From contig NC_092859.1 of NCBI RefSeq assembly GCF_032062135.1, positions 131,525,752-131,589,751 of the forward strand: a stretch of 64,000 nt of DNA. The letters are read 5' to 3'. The stretch is from Pyxicephalus adspersus. Its lineage: Eukaryota > Chordata > Amphibia > Anura > Pyxicephalidae. Position numbers and translations under genes: made by a program. The notes under the pieces are model-generated. The model was not told the origin of the DNA. It was given only the letters and a program-made list of their open reading frames with translations, and ran no database searches. This document shows positions 50,692-62,439 of this stretch, piece after piece (position 1 is the first letter of the stretch; every line of letters starts with the position of its first letter).

Positions 50692-50807
50692 ATTGAGGTG
50701 ATCTGACGTGGTGTACATTAATTCTTCACTACTGACATGGAGCCTCTCAAATAAAATTGTGTCTGCTCCTTTACAATAAAGTTTAATTTGCCCTTCTGGA
50801 TTCCGTA
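50692..50807 (-). CDS. ATP8B4: ATP8B4 exon, N domain with KGAD motif
   Basis: A 116-nt exon (2 nt + 38 codons) with a TTCCACAG acceptor and a CAAT|GTGAGT donor. It encodes (V)[18 protein letters not shown] and ends [12 protein letters not shown] is the conserved ATP-binding motif of the N domain, its Lys corresponding to the nucleotide-pocket Lys of P-type ATPases. The exon ends in phase 0. A 15-bp direct repeat, tggtgaatacatttc twice in tandem, lies 27-58 bp past the donor (50634-50665). Confidence 0.96.
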
Positions 50808-51006
50808 CTGTGGAAAAAGAATCATTATATTAGCAAATAAAATGATTAATTATACAGAACTCTAAGGCACAAAAAACAACCGGAATACTTTCCTGCTTTA
50901 CTACTGTTAAAGCTGCTAAACATTGGCAATACAACAAAAAACATGTTTATTTAGTTGTATGGCTGCTTTGAAGGTGCTGGTTGGTTGTGGATGAGAGTTT
51001 GAGACA

Positions 51007-51240
51007 ATGGGCCTGATTTATTAAGCTCTCCAAGGCTGGAGAGGATACACTTTTATCAGTGAAGCTGGGTGATCCAGCAAACCTGCAAGGAATCTGGTCC
51101 AAGATTGAAAACATTTGCTAACAAATAGCTAATGACTATGACTTTTAGGAAATCCATTTCAGGTTTGCTGGATTACCCAGCTTCACTGATGAAAGTGAAT
51201 TCTCTCCAGGCTTGGAGAACTTTAATAAATCAGAGCCAAT
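51007..51240. mobile_element. Foldback MITE, family A, copy 2
   Basis: Starts atgggcctgatttattaag and ends tttaataaatcagagccaat, with arms aaggctggagaggataca, catcagtgaagctgggtgat, ccagcaaacctg and the mirrored right half. Same family as 30793-30998. Confidence 0.88.
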
Positions 51241-51400
51241 ACATCAATCTATTTGGGCTGATTTTCTAAAGGAGTTTAGGCCACTCGCTTAGCAATCCGA
51301 GTTATATAATTTATCAAGTCTAGTGCTCACTTTGCAGCGAATGAATGGCTAAAACCTGGTAAAGCAACCCTAATGATTAATAAACAACAGGTGTTATCAG

Positions 51401-51736
51401 CAGGGTGGCTCAGTGGTTAGCAATCTGGCCTTTGCAGTGCTTGGTTCCAAGTTTGAATCTCGGTCTGGACACTATCTGCATGGAACTTGTATTTCTCCCT
51501 GTGTTTGTGTGCGTTTCCTCCGGGTACTCCAGTTTCTTCCCACATCTCAATAACATGCAGTTGGGTTAATTGGGTTCCCCCCAAAACATGCAGTTAGACT
51601 GTATGAAAGAAATATGACCAATGTTAGGGACATTAGATTGTGAGCCCCTTTGAGGGATAGCTAGTGACATGACTATGGACTTTGTACAGCGCTGCATATT
51701 ATGTTGGTGCTATATAAATACTGTGTAATAATAATA
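51401..51736 (+). mobile_element. tRNA-derived SINE with L2-type tail
   Basis: The head has pol III promoter-like boxes: A box in gggtggctcagtggttagca, B box in ggttccaagtttgaatctc. The body has tgtttgtgtgcgtttcctcc + gggtactccagtttcttcc, which resembles V-SINE/HE1-type cores. The 3' part, tagattgtgagccccttt..., cagcgctgcatattatgttg, gctatataaatactgt and (AAT)n, is shared with L2 tails in this window. Nearly full length. In the 6.8-kb ATP8B4 intron. Confidence 0.85.
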
Positions 51737-53361
51737 TCAGAAAATTTTATTAGATAGCTCAAACAAACAGGGATCAGCAAAGGCAAGTAAAAAAAACAAA
51801 TCATTTTATGAACAATCCCAGATTGCAGATGATATTTGCTCAAAGCTTGCTGCAGGTTTTGTGAATGTTTTAGGAAATTTTGCATGTTTTCAGTACATGA
51901 TGTTTTTCAAATCAATGTTTTTCTGGGTACACTATTGCTCAGCAGGGTTAAGGAGCCATTCAGCTACAAATCTCATGTGTAAGTCGCAAATGAAAATTTC
52001 TGTTTCCCTTTTTTATGTTCCTTTTGATTACTATGCTGTAGACTTTTTGCTATGGATAAATAATATAGGGGAGTTTGTATAAATTGTTTTTAACCTTGTC
52101 TTTTAGTGTGAAATGTGCAAAGTAACATTCTGTTAGCGGTATATGTGTTAAATGCTTATGGTTGTATAATAAATGATTTATATTTCTCTAGTCTTTTTTA
52201 TTATTTGTGGTTTATAACTTTTGTTAAGAATAGTAAATTCTTTCATTTGTTGCTGTAATTTGTTCCCTCATTACCCCCTCCCACCTCTTTTTTAAACACA
52301 CACGAATCTCCTCTTTTTTGTGGCAAATTGGAACATGTCACAGTAGGAAAATAAATCATAGAAATTTTCATTTGATAAAATATTGCCTGTATATGGTAGC
52401 ACCGAGAAAAACTGTTTATGTTTAAATTTGCAAAACTGTGAGGAGAACCTAATGCATTTATCTACAGAAAAATTTAACTATCGCCTGAATTTTCTCTATT
52501 ACATGCCTTACTACACAAAATTAACTTATAAATGCATAGAAAAAGATGTTTACTGGCCTCTCTAGTCTCCATGTGAATTAGAAGACACAAAAGGGGTGGG
52601 GAGAGAAATTTGATGAAGAACAGAATTCTCTATCTATTTCTGGTTTTGGTTAGGAAATCTCTGAGGACAATTGCAGCTTACAGCCAATTTGTGTTTTAGG
52701 AGCTGAATGTTTTTGTTTTTTTTTGTCATTCCACATATCCACATTTCCAGCCCATATAAACCTTCCACATCTGAGCTGAAAGAAACTTTCTCTATATGTA
52801 ATGGCCTTCCTGGCTCAGAAAGGACAATAAATTGGGATATAGGGTTATGGGGGGATTATAACTCATTTTACTTCCAGAAAAACTAATGCTCGAAAACAAC
52901 TTATTTTACAAAAAAAAGATTTAATTCGTTTACCGACAGTTTACATTGTTTTGTAAAAAAAAATGTACTAAAAGACTTTGCCATTTGCTTACGTAGTTGT
53001 TAAAGTGTAACTCTGCTTTAACTGAGCAACAACATAATCTACTCCATGTCTGTTCATACATTGCAAAACTTTTTGCAAACGTCATTGAAGACTAAAATGT
53101 ATTGCTGTTTACAATTCACACTTTAGACTGTTTATTTATTTTATGATAAGCTGGGAGGTCTACCTGCTTTAGCTACATCATCAATTCTAGTGTTGTGACA
53201 TTAGAAACACGGCTATAAAAAGCAAGAGTCAATCACATGAGCAGCATAATACATTTCAGGAAGCAGAAGATCACAAAGCACCTCAGATGGTTACATGAAA
53301 AGGACATTTCAACAATGTATTCACTTTCATAAAATCCTAAATTAAAATGATCTTTTTATTA

Positions 53362-53445
53362 GTCCTAGATTGTAAGCTCTTCAGGGCAAGTCCTCTCCTC
53401 CTGTGTCACTATCTGTATTTGTCTGTCATTTGCAACCCCTAAAGT
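53362..53445 (+). repeat. L2-type 3' tail fragment
   Basis: tagattgtaagctcttcagg, gtcctctcctcctgtgtcac and gtcatttgcaacccct, plus-strand copy without the (AAT)n end. Confidence 0.8.
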
Positions 53446-53923
53446 TTAACTCCAATGATATGACCAAACTACCTTTGCTGCTCCTTCATTTCAACTGATG
53501 GTCCAGCCCAGGTGGTCCAAGCTCTCTGGCCTCATCAAGTATAATGCAGGATCAGCTGTCCTGCATTGTAAGTAGGGAAGCCGTGGACCTATTTACAACC
53601 AGGAACATTCGAGAGAAAGGAGCAAGGTGTGAGTTAAGTATGTGTTTTTTTAGGCTGTCCCAGAGGAAACCATGCATTTGTTCTTCACTGTACAAGGGGA
53701 TGGCCACTGCAAGAATAGTTTTGACATATGTTCAGTGTTCAACTTTAAACTACAAAACTGCTTTTGCCGAAATTATATACAACACTTTTTTGTAACAAAT
53801 GCAAAGGTAATCAAATACAAGCAATCTGTTTAGCTTTTAGCTCTGGTATTTACTTAATTAGCTGAAAAATTACTATTAATAAAGGCAATAATTATATTTA
53901 AAGTGTAACTATTTACACTTTTA

Positions 53924-53990
53924 TGAAATTCATTCCAGGTTTGCTGGATCACCCAGGCTCACTGATGAAAGTGTATCCTCTCCAGCCCAT
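53924..53990. mobile_element. Foldback MITE, family A, half copy
   Basis: Only the right arm: cattccaggtttgctggatc, acccaggctcactgatgaaa, gtgtatcctctccagcc. No matching left arm nearby. Confidence 0.8.
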
Positions 53991-54128
53991 ATGATCATTC
54001 CTGAGCATGCTTTCCCTTCTACTGGCTCCTAAATCTGCTATCCTCCAGTGTGAGTGATATTCTGCAGGTGAATAGAATATACCCATATCCTGTCAAATTC
54101 AGGTAACTACACTGCGTTGCAATAATAC

Positions 54129-54356
54129 ATTGGACCTGACTTATTAAAGCTGTCCAAGGCTGGAGAAGATACACTTTCATCAGTGAACCTGGGTTCCAGC
54201 AAACCTGGAAGGGATTTTTCAAAATTAATTTGCTATTTGTTAGCAAATGTTTTCAATCTTGGACAAGATCCATTCCAGGTTTGCTGGTACATCCAGGTTC
54301 ACTGATGAAAATCCATCTTCTCCAGTCTTGGAAAGCTTTGTTAAATCAGGCCCAAT
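54129..54356. mobile_element. Foldback MITE, family A, copy 4
   Basis: ttggacctgacttattaaag at the left and ttaaatcaggcccaat at the right, with the full pair of arms and a centre containing ttgctatttgttagcaaatg. Confidence 0.88.
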
Positions 54357-54799
54357 ATGTTTAATTATTAATGAATATAAAACTTTACTACATTGTGTTT
54401 TTAAATACCTTTTTAGTTCCTTTTTATTTCAATCTGTATATAAAAAAAGTCAGATAAACAGAAAAATGGAGACTGAGGCTATTCAAGTTCAAGAGGAGCC
54501 AAAAGGGATAATATGAGGGAAAGAACATTTGGGATTTATCCAAAACGAGGTACAAAGCTAGGAAGAACAAAACCAAAAAATGTGGAGACAAAATTCAAAG
54601 AGAAGAATACACATTTTCTAAATATAGAAGATCTGATTTTGATCAGCTTGGAATCTCATCTATTACAACAAAGCTGCTAGTTCTCATCTATGGAGATCAG
54701 AATTGTTAAAAAAAACATAGCAATTTAAAGAATAAGTATACTTTGAATGAAATAACTGTAACCCCCTTTACACCCCCACAACCCCCCACTACAAACCCT

Positions 54800-55024
54800 G
54801 TACCTGATTTATTAAAGCTCGCCAAGCCTGGAGAGGATACACTTTCATCAGTGAAGTTGGGTGATCCAGCAAACCTGGAATGAATGTCTTCAAAGTAATT
54901 TCATATTTGCTAGCAAATGTTTTGAATCCTGGACCAGATCCATTTAAGGTTTGTTGGATCACTCAGCTTCACTGATGAAAGTGTATCTTCAACAGCCTTG
55001 GAGAGCTTTATTAAATCAGGCCCA
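54800..55024. mobile_element. Foldback MITE, family A, copy 5
   Basis: gtacctgatttattaaagct at the left, gagctttattaaatcaggcc at the right, complete arms between. 444 bp from the previous copy. Confidence 0.88.
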
Positions 55025-55473
55025 CTGATCTAAACCACTTGACCATAGCCTTCTAAAGTTCAGTACTTACCAAGATCCAGGCACCAAGTTCCCTGAACTC
55101 TGCTGCCCACTCTGATGCAGTACATACTGATTAGCAAGCAATTCCAGCAGGTTCTCTGTAAATCCCCCCTGTTCAGCAACCCATCTTTTATCTCATGTGA
55201 CAGTGTACCAATTGCACCTAAAAATGCTTGGTTCACTGCTTTTCATACACATTTAAAGTATCACAAAAGTCGAATTGAACATTTGATTATACCAGTGAGA
55301 CCCTCCCATTTACCATGAATAGTAATTGACACATTCCATAGTGACTGAACTAAGGGTTGGTGTCTGTTCTACCTGTGCAGCTGCGGAATGTTCATGAGAC
55401 TCATTTGAGTGGTTTAGGTAATCTATAAAACATCTTCAGTATATTACAAACCCAGTGGAATATTACCTACTAG

Positions 55474-56191
55474 TACCGTGTTTCCCCGAAAATAAGACAG
55501 TGTCTTATATTTATTTTACCTCTGAAAATCTCATTAGGGCTTATTTTCAGGGGATGTCCTATTTTTCTCAAAAAAAATCTATATTTATTCATGTACAAAA
55601 ATCTGTATTTACCAAAACCTGCAACCAATATTACTATAGAAAGATACCTCTGTGTTACCTCTGACCTGTCAAAATCACAGATTTCTTCTGTTATATACAA
55701 GAAGTCATGAATAAGAATTGACATAAATGAGTAATGAAAAAAACACAGCTTCATAAGCAAACAAGTGCAACATAACAAGGAAATGTGCTGACAATTAACA
55801 TGTGACTCATAGAGTTACATGTTAAATCTGAGTAAAACCAAAAAAAAATCAATTAATAAATATGCATTGCTGCTAATGAATGAAATACCAGCAAGGACCT
55901 TTTGAAAAGAGAATCCACCAACATCTTAGTGCTAGTGTCACACCAGAGTACTGTAGGTTAATTAACCCTGCGATTTCTTCACCCCTTGCTCCAGCGCTTT
56001 TGAAATCTCCTGCTCTCTCTCTCTCTCTGCTCCCTCATTCTTCTTGGTATCCTTCCGTGTACCACGTGGCCACACCCTCCGAAAAAGCCAATAGGGCTTA
56101 CTTTCGGGGGAGGGCTTATATTTCACCCTTGCATGATTAGCATGCTAGGGCTTACTTTCGGGGTAGGTCTTATTTTCGGGGAAACACGGTA
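55474..56191 (+). mobile_element. 718-bp DNA transposon with TA flanks
   Basis: Starts taccgtgtttccccgaaaat and ends ttttcggggaaacacggta, giving inverted ends of about 25 bp with TA target duplication. Sub-terminal motifs gggcttattttcagggg (left) and gggcttactttcggggtagg (right) repeat the terminal theme. No transposase frame of useful length, so non-autonomous. A truncated relative is at 24290-24385. Confidence 0.88.
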
Positions 56192-57160
56192 GCTATTTTA
56201 GATAATGTTAGATGTGCTTTACATTATGTTTCTAAATTAATTTTTATTAAAGGAAAGGTATAGTTGTTTTAGGTACAACTTTGATAACATTTTCAAATAT
56301 CAAGTATATACTTTCCTGAATATTTTGGTTAAAAGTATTCTTTATCACTTAATAACATAATTCCTCAAGCTACACGAATGGTAAAATGAATAATGCAAAT
56401 CTTGTATACTGTTCTGTTTTCTTGGTGTATGTTATGTTGCCTCGGGAATTCTGACAATGCAGCACATTATGAGCTTTACATTATATAATAGATTTTATTT
56501 GGGAAGACAAAAAAGCTATATACTGTAAACCCATAATGGATGTGAAATATAATGTATGTTCTTTTTATCACTTGCTGACCCAATGCAATGCAAATAACCA
56601 TTATGGTCTTTATGTAATCCAACAGGTCATATTATCCAATTAGGAATTAGTAGGCCCCCCACTAATCAGTGATGGAACAAATGGCCCTTACTGCCCTAGA
56701 AAAAGCAGGGCCCATTGCTTAAATTGTTTAAACCTGCAGCTGAACAAATCAGCCCTTGGGTTTCTATGTACCCTTTTTGGGTATGCTGTAATGCAATTCT
56801 AAAAGAGAGCAAATTGCTGATATCTCTCTAATTAAAATATTAGAGTATTTTCTGTTGCAATTCAGTGTTTGTGCAGGAGGCAGGTGGAAATCATCCATTA
56901 CTGGTGGTTCCCCTTGTAACAGGAGATCTATATGGATGACGAACAGGTACTATTCCTAGATCCTCTCTAACTTGATTTAGCAACCCCATTTTGGGGGTGT
57001 AAAAAAAGTAAAATGGTACAAAAAGAATGTTTTAATAAATAACTCCACTACCAATTTGACTCCTCGGTCTCCATGACACATGTCTCTGGGTGGTACTAAT
57101 GTTTTGTGTGAGCTACAAATGTTTTCCAAAGAAAACACCACAGAGTTGCTTCATATAGAA

Positions 57161-57370
57161 GAACCTGCTTTATTAAAGCTCTCCAAGGCTCCATCAGTGA
57201 ACCTGGGTGAACTAGGAAACCTGGAATGGATCTGGTCCAGGATTGAAAACATTTGCTAACAAATAGCAAATAGCTTTAAAGAAATCAGTCCTAGGTTTGC
57301 TGGATCACCCAGGTTCACTGATAAAAGTGTATCCTCTCCAGCCTCGGAGAGCTTTATTAAATCAGGCCCA
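57161..57370. mobile_element. Foldback MITE, family A, copy 6
   Basis: gaacctgctttattaaagct at the left (a short deletion in the left arm removes the gagaggatacactt part), gctttattaaatcaggccca at the right. It ends 227 bp from the SPDEGALV exon. Confidence 0.87.
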
Positions 57371-57596
57371 TAGCTCTAGCTATTTTACTATATATAAGTA
57401 AAGATGCCTAGCGTAAAAAAATAGAATATCTCCGCATGCAGGTGCGTTTTAGTAACAAGTGGCTAGCAGATATGTTTACTTTGATGAAAACAGCAACATA
57501 TGTTCCCCACCAGACTATCGTCTTATGCAATATGCAAAAAGAGAAAAAGAAGGTGTGTGGAAGACATGCTATATAAACAAAAGAAAAAATACTTAC

Positions 57597-57785
57597 CTAT
57601 GACAGACATTCTTTTCCTAACATTGTTGAAATCCAATATTGCTAAAAGCTGGTATGTTACAATTCTCCCCATTTCTTGCACAGTGATAGTCTCAGGTGTT
57701 CGGGACTTAAATATAAATCCAAAGTTTCTAGCAGCGGTAACCAATGCACCTTCATCTGGTGACTGCACTTGGTAGTTCAGTTCCC
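57597..57785 (-). CDS. ATP8B4: ATP8B4 exon, N domain with SPDEGALV motif
   Basis: A 189-nt exon (2 nt + 62 codons + 1 nt) with a GACACAG acceptor and an ATAG|GTAAGT donor. It begins [19 protein letters not shown] and ends [18 protein letters not shown] is a hallmark N-domain motif near the nucleotide pocket, and [14 protein letters not shown] matches ATP8B4 more closely than ATP8B2. The [11 protein letters not shown] segment is also conserved across the family. The intron that follows in transcript order is the longest complete one in the window (6789 bp) and is rich in repeats. Confidence 0.97.
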
Positions 57786-60269
57786 CTGTGTCATGGCAAA
57801 AAAAGAAACATGAAAAAATATTTCATGTACAATATACACTGCATCAATTTGAATTAGTCAGATAGACACTTTAATAAATAGATTTTTACTTATTATGGGT
57901 AAAATATTCTGATATTTATGTATCATTTGTAATAAAATTATTTTGGACTATTTTACCTTTTAAATTGTGTTTAGGGTGATTTTAGCCATGCTACACATTA
58001 TCTACAGACAATAACAAGGACAAGACATCCCCAGTGCCCAAAAAAATGGTAATACCAGTTATTTGTTTATTATACACAAAAATAATTGAATTTCAGGTAG
58101 TCACAAAAAACATTGCAAGCCTGATTTTTATTATATCTAATTACCTACAATATTATAATAATTAAGGAAATAGAAAATAAAATAGCAGCTGATAAAAAAA
58201 AATAAAATAGAAAACATCCTTTTTTGGTTACATAAATTCCAGTGAGAAAGGTCAAAAGGCAGATGTGTGGGACCCATCTGTAAACATTTGCACCATGAGC
58301 AATTCTCCTGGAATCAGGTCTGAGTCATAGCAATCCTGAAAATTCCAGTACTGCAAACACGTGTCTGACCTAAAACCCACGATGTAGCAAAATTATAAAT
58401 ACTGGGAGCGCTTCTTTCAATAAGTCTTCTATAATGTGCAACTCATAGCTAAGTCATCAACAAGTGGAATTAAACATTTAGGTTAACCCCTTCCTTAGGT
58501 AATACTTTAACTTTTAATCTCCCAGACTAAAGACTATTTTAGCAAATTGCGTTTAAGTCCTATTTATTTTATGCTGTTATAGTTCATTGAAATTGTACAT
58601 TTAGTCAAAGAAGGAAAGCAGAAACAGGGTGCTTGGTAAGAAAGAAAAGATATTGTTAGGTAGATTATACAATATATGCAGTACATTAAAACTTAATAGA
58701 TGCATGAGTTCCATATAGTACATCATGTTAACTGTAACCAAACTACGGTGTATTAGATTCATCCACCAATGGTATTGGTAGAAATCACTAAACTAAACAG
58801 AGTTTTCCTAATCTTGTCCTTATTAGGAACTTTTACACTCTTTCCACTGTTTCACCTCTACCTGAGGAAGCTGGAATGACGAAATGCGTGGGGCAATGAG
58901 ACCATTTATAACTTCTAACACACAAGTTTGATGACCTACCTCTGTCCACCCAAAATTGAGCCAGAGGACAAGAGTAGGAACATTCTGTTTAGAGATTTCC
59001 ACCCATACCATTGGATGGTGGATAAATCTAATGCACCATGGTTTGGTTACAAAACCATGATGTACTATATGGGACCCATGCATGCATAAAGTTTTAATGT
59101 ACTGCTTATATTGAGTAATTTACTCAGCAATATATTTTTTTCTTGCCAAACAAACCTGCTTCTGCTTTCCTTCTTTGACTAAATATGTACATTTACTTAG
59201 GGGTTTGGCATCAGACATTTAGCTTCTGACCATTAAGAGGGAGCCTATCTACAATACTTACCTAGTTGAAATCATACATTACATAGATTTGTTAGAACAT
59301 TACAAATCCGAGGTTTTCCACTTTGTTCCTTAAGTGGAAAGTGGTACAAAACTTTACCAATATAACCATTTAGTATTAAAATTACACAATAATACAGGTG
59401 TTGTGCATCTTTTAAGTTTTAGTGGAAGAAAGAAGCAGAAAGAATCACTGATAATCAACATTATTATGTACTTCAATTGTTTTTCTATTTCTAAATGCTT
59501 ATATTAGTTGAGTTTTGTACCACATACATTTTGCCAACTTTAACTTTCATTATATTTAGACTTATTTAGAATATAATCATATTATTATAAGTCCAGGTTT
59601 TGTTTAGCCTTCCTTTTGATCAACTGTAAATTTAGTATGTGTGTCCAGGCTGCCCACGAGTAAGAATATTTGCAATGTCTTTTAAAACTGATTGATCGCC
59701 AAACCAATCAAAAAATTTGAGAACATTTTACATAATTATACACAGTCATTAATCATGCCTTTAATGATGTATTATTTGTCCGACTCTTTTAACATTTGAT
59801 TAAAAACGTTGCCTTTTAGCTCTAGCCAATTTAGTTCATTAATGTACTGTAGTTCCCAAATATTACCATCCTAAAACTAAAAGGTACCATCTGCATACTT
59901 TCAAGCATTGTATGCCCTATTACCCCAGCCTTATATTGTTCTAATCCTGGCTTACAGAGCAGCATTCTGTTCTCTTTAATGGAAATATCTATATATTTAA
60001 CAAATTAGTCTGACAGATAATGTAGCATGTGCCAAGAAAATGCTACAACAAAGCTCTATGATCCTTATTATTTCATATGAAAGTCTACATAGACATCTGA
60101 GCAACAGTTTTGACTGTAATGCAAATATGATAAAGGGAATTGCACTGCAAAATGACTGCATTTACAATGATTATCCTAGCATCAGATCTACTTTAAGTAA
60201 AAGAAAAGTTCTCCCTTGAGTGTCTAGAAAATGAAATCTACATGCTGGTATGCTTAGTTTCATACATAC
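57786..60269 (-). other. ATP8B4 intron, 2484 bp
   Basis: GT-AG intron splitting the Gly codon of KNEGELNYQ. Holds the long inverted repeat 58595-59190; otherwise AT-rich. Confidence 0.85.
58595..59190. repeat. Long imperfect inverted repeat, arms ~205 bp
   Basis: 58595-58800 is mirrored by 58985-59190: gtacatttagtcaaagaagg / ccttctttgactaaat-gtac, gcagtacattaaaactt / aagttttaatgtactgc-like, tagtacatcatg / catgatgtacta, ggtgtattagattcatcc / ggataaatctaatgcacc. The arms differ at scattered sites. The ~185-bp centre includes cctgaggaagctgga and cgaaatgcgtggggc. Probably a MITE or foldback element; lies in the 2484-bp ATP8B4 intron. Confidence 0.85.
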
Positions 60270-60435
60270 CTTCATTTTTCTCTTCAGACATGACAGTATG
60301 ACAGAGAGATAACAATCTGAAAAACTCGTGCACATGGAGGTCCTCCAGCTTTATAGACTCAATTAAGCTGTGATCATAAAACTGAAACTTGCGATCAGCA
60401 AGAGGATTAAATGAGAAGTCCACTGGTGGTGTTTT
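60270..60435 (-). CDS. ATP8B4: ATP8B4 exon, start of nucleotide-binding domain
   Basis: A 166-nt exon with a TTTTCCAG acceptor and an AAG|GTATGT donor. The 55 codons start KTPPVDFSFNPLADRKFQFY and end CHTVMSEEKNE. It covers the entry into the N domain; the HEFFRLLSLCHTVMSEE segment is strongly conserved in class-1 P4-ATPases. The last base pairs with GG of the next exon to make Gly. VDFSFNPLAD and SEEKNEGEL resemble ATP8B2, while DRKFQFYDH and LIESIK favour ATP8B4. Confidence 0.96.
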
Positions 60436-61141
60436 CTGGAAAATACATAGGAACAAAAAATAAATGAAAAGAAAGAAGCATCATCTAAAACATTTACATA
60501 GCTAATTTAAAGAAAAATACAATAAAAATCAGTATAAATACCAACACATAAAATAAAAATAAAAATATAGCTTTAATTATCCTGACCACTCCTAAGATCA
60601 TGGAAATAGATTGTTCTTTCAATTCACTAATACTCAATTAAATGGTGGCACAAACTGAAAACTGAAATTTAGAGATATTTTTGTACCGCCAGTGGACAGC
60701 TGTACAGATGCTAGACTTTTGCCCAAGTTTATCATGAATATTAGCCTCCTCTGAAGAAAATGTTACATCATAGCTTAAGGCTATGAAACAAAGGCTATGA
60801 AACAAAGTGTATGCAAGCCCAAAAATTTCCTTTTTATAATGTTACCGTATATGCACTGTGTAACATTTGTTTTTTTTGTTTTTTTTTTTTTTTTTTTTTA
60901 CACATTCTGGGTTTGCATCTTCTTTAAAGCTAAACTCTAGGGCAAAATGACAAAAGGCAAATGTATTTCATTGAATATACTACACAAATTCACATACTGC
61001 CTGCACTAAGAACAATCTTTTTTTCTTGGCCAGGAATTTAGCTTCAAATATGAATTTTGAGTGAATATATTAGAAATAAAAATAGAACAAGAAAAAGAAT
61101 GACATTACAAATGTGTAAAATTATTGGACTGTAGAAGTTAC
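60436..61141 (-). other. ATP8B4 intron, 706 bp
   Basis: GT-AG, phase 0. Contains a T-run at 60870-60899 (one G) and a small tandem duplicate of ggctatgaaacaaa at about 60778-60806. Confidence 0.85.
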
Positions 61142-61185
61142 CTCTGTAATTTCCACTTTTCGACCCAGTTCATCCCGTACTTCAC
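61142..61185 (-). CDS. ATP8B4: ATP8B4 44-nt mini-exon
   Basis: A 44-nt exon with a CATAG acceptor and a GAG|GTAACT donor. Two bases complete the Gly of RLYG, then 14 codons read EVRDELGRKVEITE. It belongs to the variable linker between the phosphorylation site and the nucleotide-binding domain. Its position matches the short EVHDDL-type segment of ATP8B4. It is too short to find by ORF length alone; phase agreement on both sides supports it. Confidence 0.93.
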
Positions 61186-61959
61186 CTATGGAACACATTA
61201 ATAAAAATAAATTATTCATCCATTTAAAGACAAAATCCTTTGAAATCCAAATGATGACTTTGTAAAGTGGTGAACATACTCTTGGGTTCAAAGTGCATAA
61301 ATTGTTTGTTAGAAGAGTTCTGAACATGATCCTTGAACTATACATATGTGCACAGAAACATAGAGCAGGACACATACACCATTGTACAGTTAAGTACAGT
61401 ACCTTTTTTAAATATTGGACTCTGTTATATATTAAATGTAAATCTGTTTATCGATCTCCCCATTCTCCAATTTCTTTATTCCTGCTCTAATGTCTCCCAA
61501 AAAAAGTTATTAAAATAAAGAACAAATAACTGTACATTGCACACAGTGTTTAATCTCAAAAACTCATCTGTCTATGCCATCTACATAAATATATTATTTC
61601 AAATTGAAAAGAGAATTACATACAAATAATTAATTTAACATTTCTTCAAGATGCAAGATCTGTACAATGAAGAGGAGGTATGAGGAGGTGTCAAGCATGA
61701 TGACTGAACACCTGCCATGCACCCACTGGGCTGTCTTGCAGGCCTGTGTAAATTTTAGGAACAAAAAGATAGAAATACATTTTATTTGGCAGGTACAACA
61801 GATCATACTAATTTACCACTATTGTGTAAAATTTGTCTGTTTGCCTGATGGACTTAAATCTAAAGAGGAGTTCAAATAAAAAAACTATTCCTAAAAGTTA
61901 GGCTGTTTTTTTATATGTCAAATAATCATCACTAAATTGGTCAATCTCATCTTGGTTGA

Positions 61960-62177
61960 ATATCTGATGTCGTTCCTGGATCCCTAACAGCAGATTAATG
62001 AACAACAATCGGGAACGATCGCTAAGAAAGACAAGGCAGGGGAGAACACGCTCGCCCTCCTCTTTCTATAGAACTGAATGTGTACTGTGTGTACAGGGCT
62101 CATTCAATCACCTTTCACTGGAAATGATCATGAAAGAGAACTTCCAGAAATAAAAATTTCATGTGTACACAGCCTTA
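61960..62177. repeat. CpG-containing interspersed repeat end
   Basis: cgttcctggatccctaacag, caacaatcgggaacgatcgc, ggggagaacacgctcgccct, then gtgtgtacagggctcattca and finally tcatgtgtacacagcctta. The end resembles the mirror of the gctgcctacacacg start at 48952. In the 1673-bp ATP8B4 intron (61186-62858). Confidence 0.55.
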
Positions 62178-62439
62178 TTCTCTATACATGCATGACTTTT
62201 TTCCTATTTTCAATCTATTAGCTGATATGTTGTTTCCATCCTTCCAACACAACTTTATTTGTTTCTGACATTTTCTTTTAATCTTCCTCTAGATGTAAAC
62301 TCATCACTAAGTAATCTTTGATTTAACTAAGGGCGACTAAATGAGGAGATCTTGCACATGCTGAGAACTTACCAATGGTTGGACATAAGGTTTTAAATAA
62401 TTCAAATACACAAAAGTTAAATAGGTTTAACTCAACTTT

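Larger units (their letters stand above)
50808..57596 (-). other. ATP8B4 intron, 6789 bp, repeat-dense
   Basis: GT-AG intron splitting the Val codon of SVIVRNPEG. Recognised elements (five family-A MITE copies, one SINE, one L2 tail, one 718-bp TA element) add up to about 2.1 kb, or 31%. Confidence 0.85.

Noticed and set aside
51401..51490. Functional tRNA gene
   Set aside because: A- and B-box-like motifs are present, but they are diverged, no cloverleaf closes, and the sequence continues into a SINE body and tail.
61667..61879. 70-codon plus ORF in an ATP8B4 intron
   Set aside because: Antisense, short, no domain; expected by chance at this base composition.
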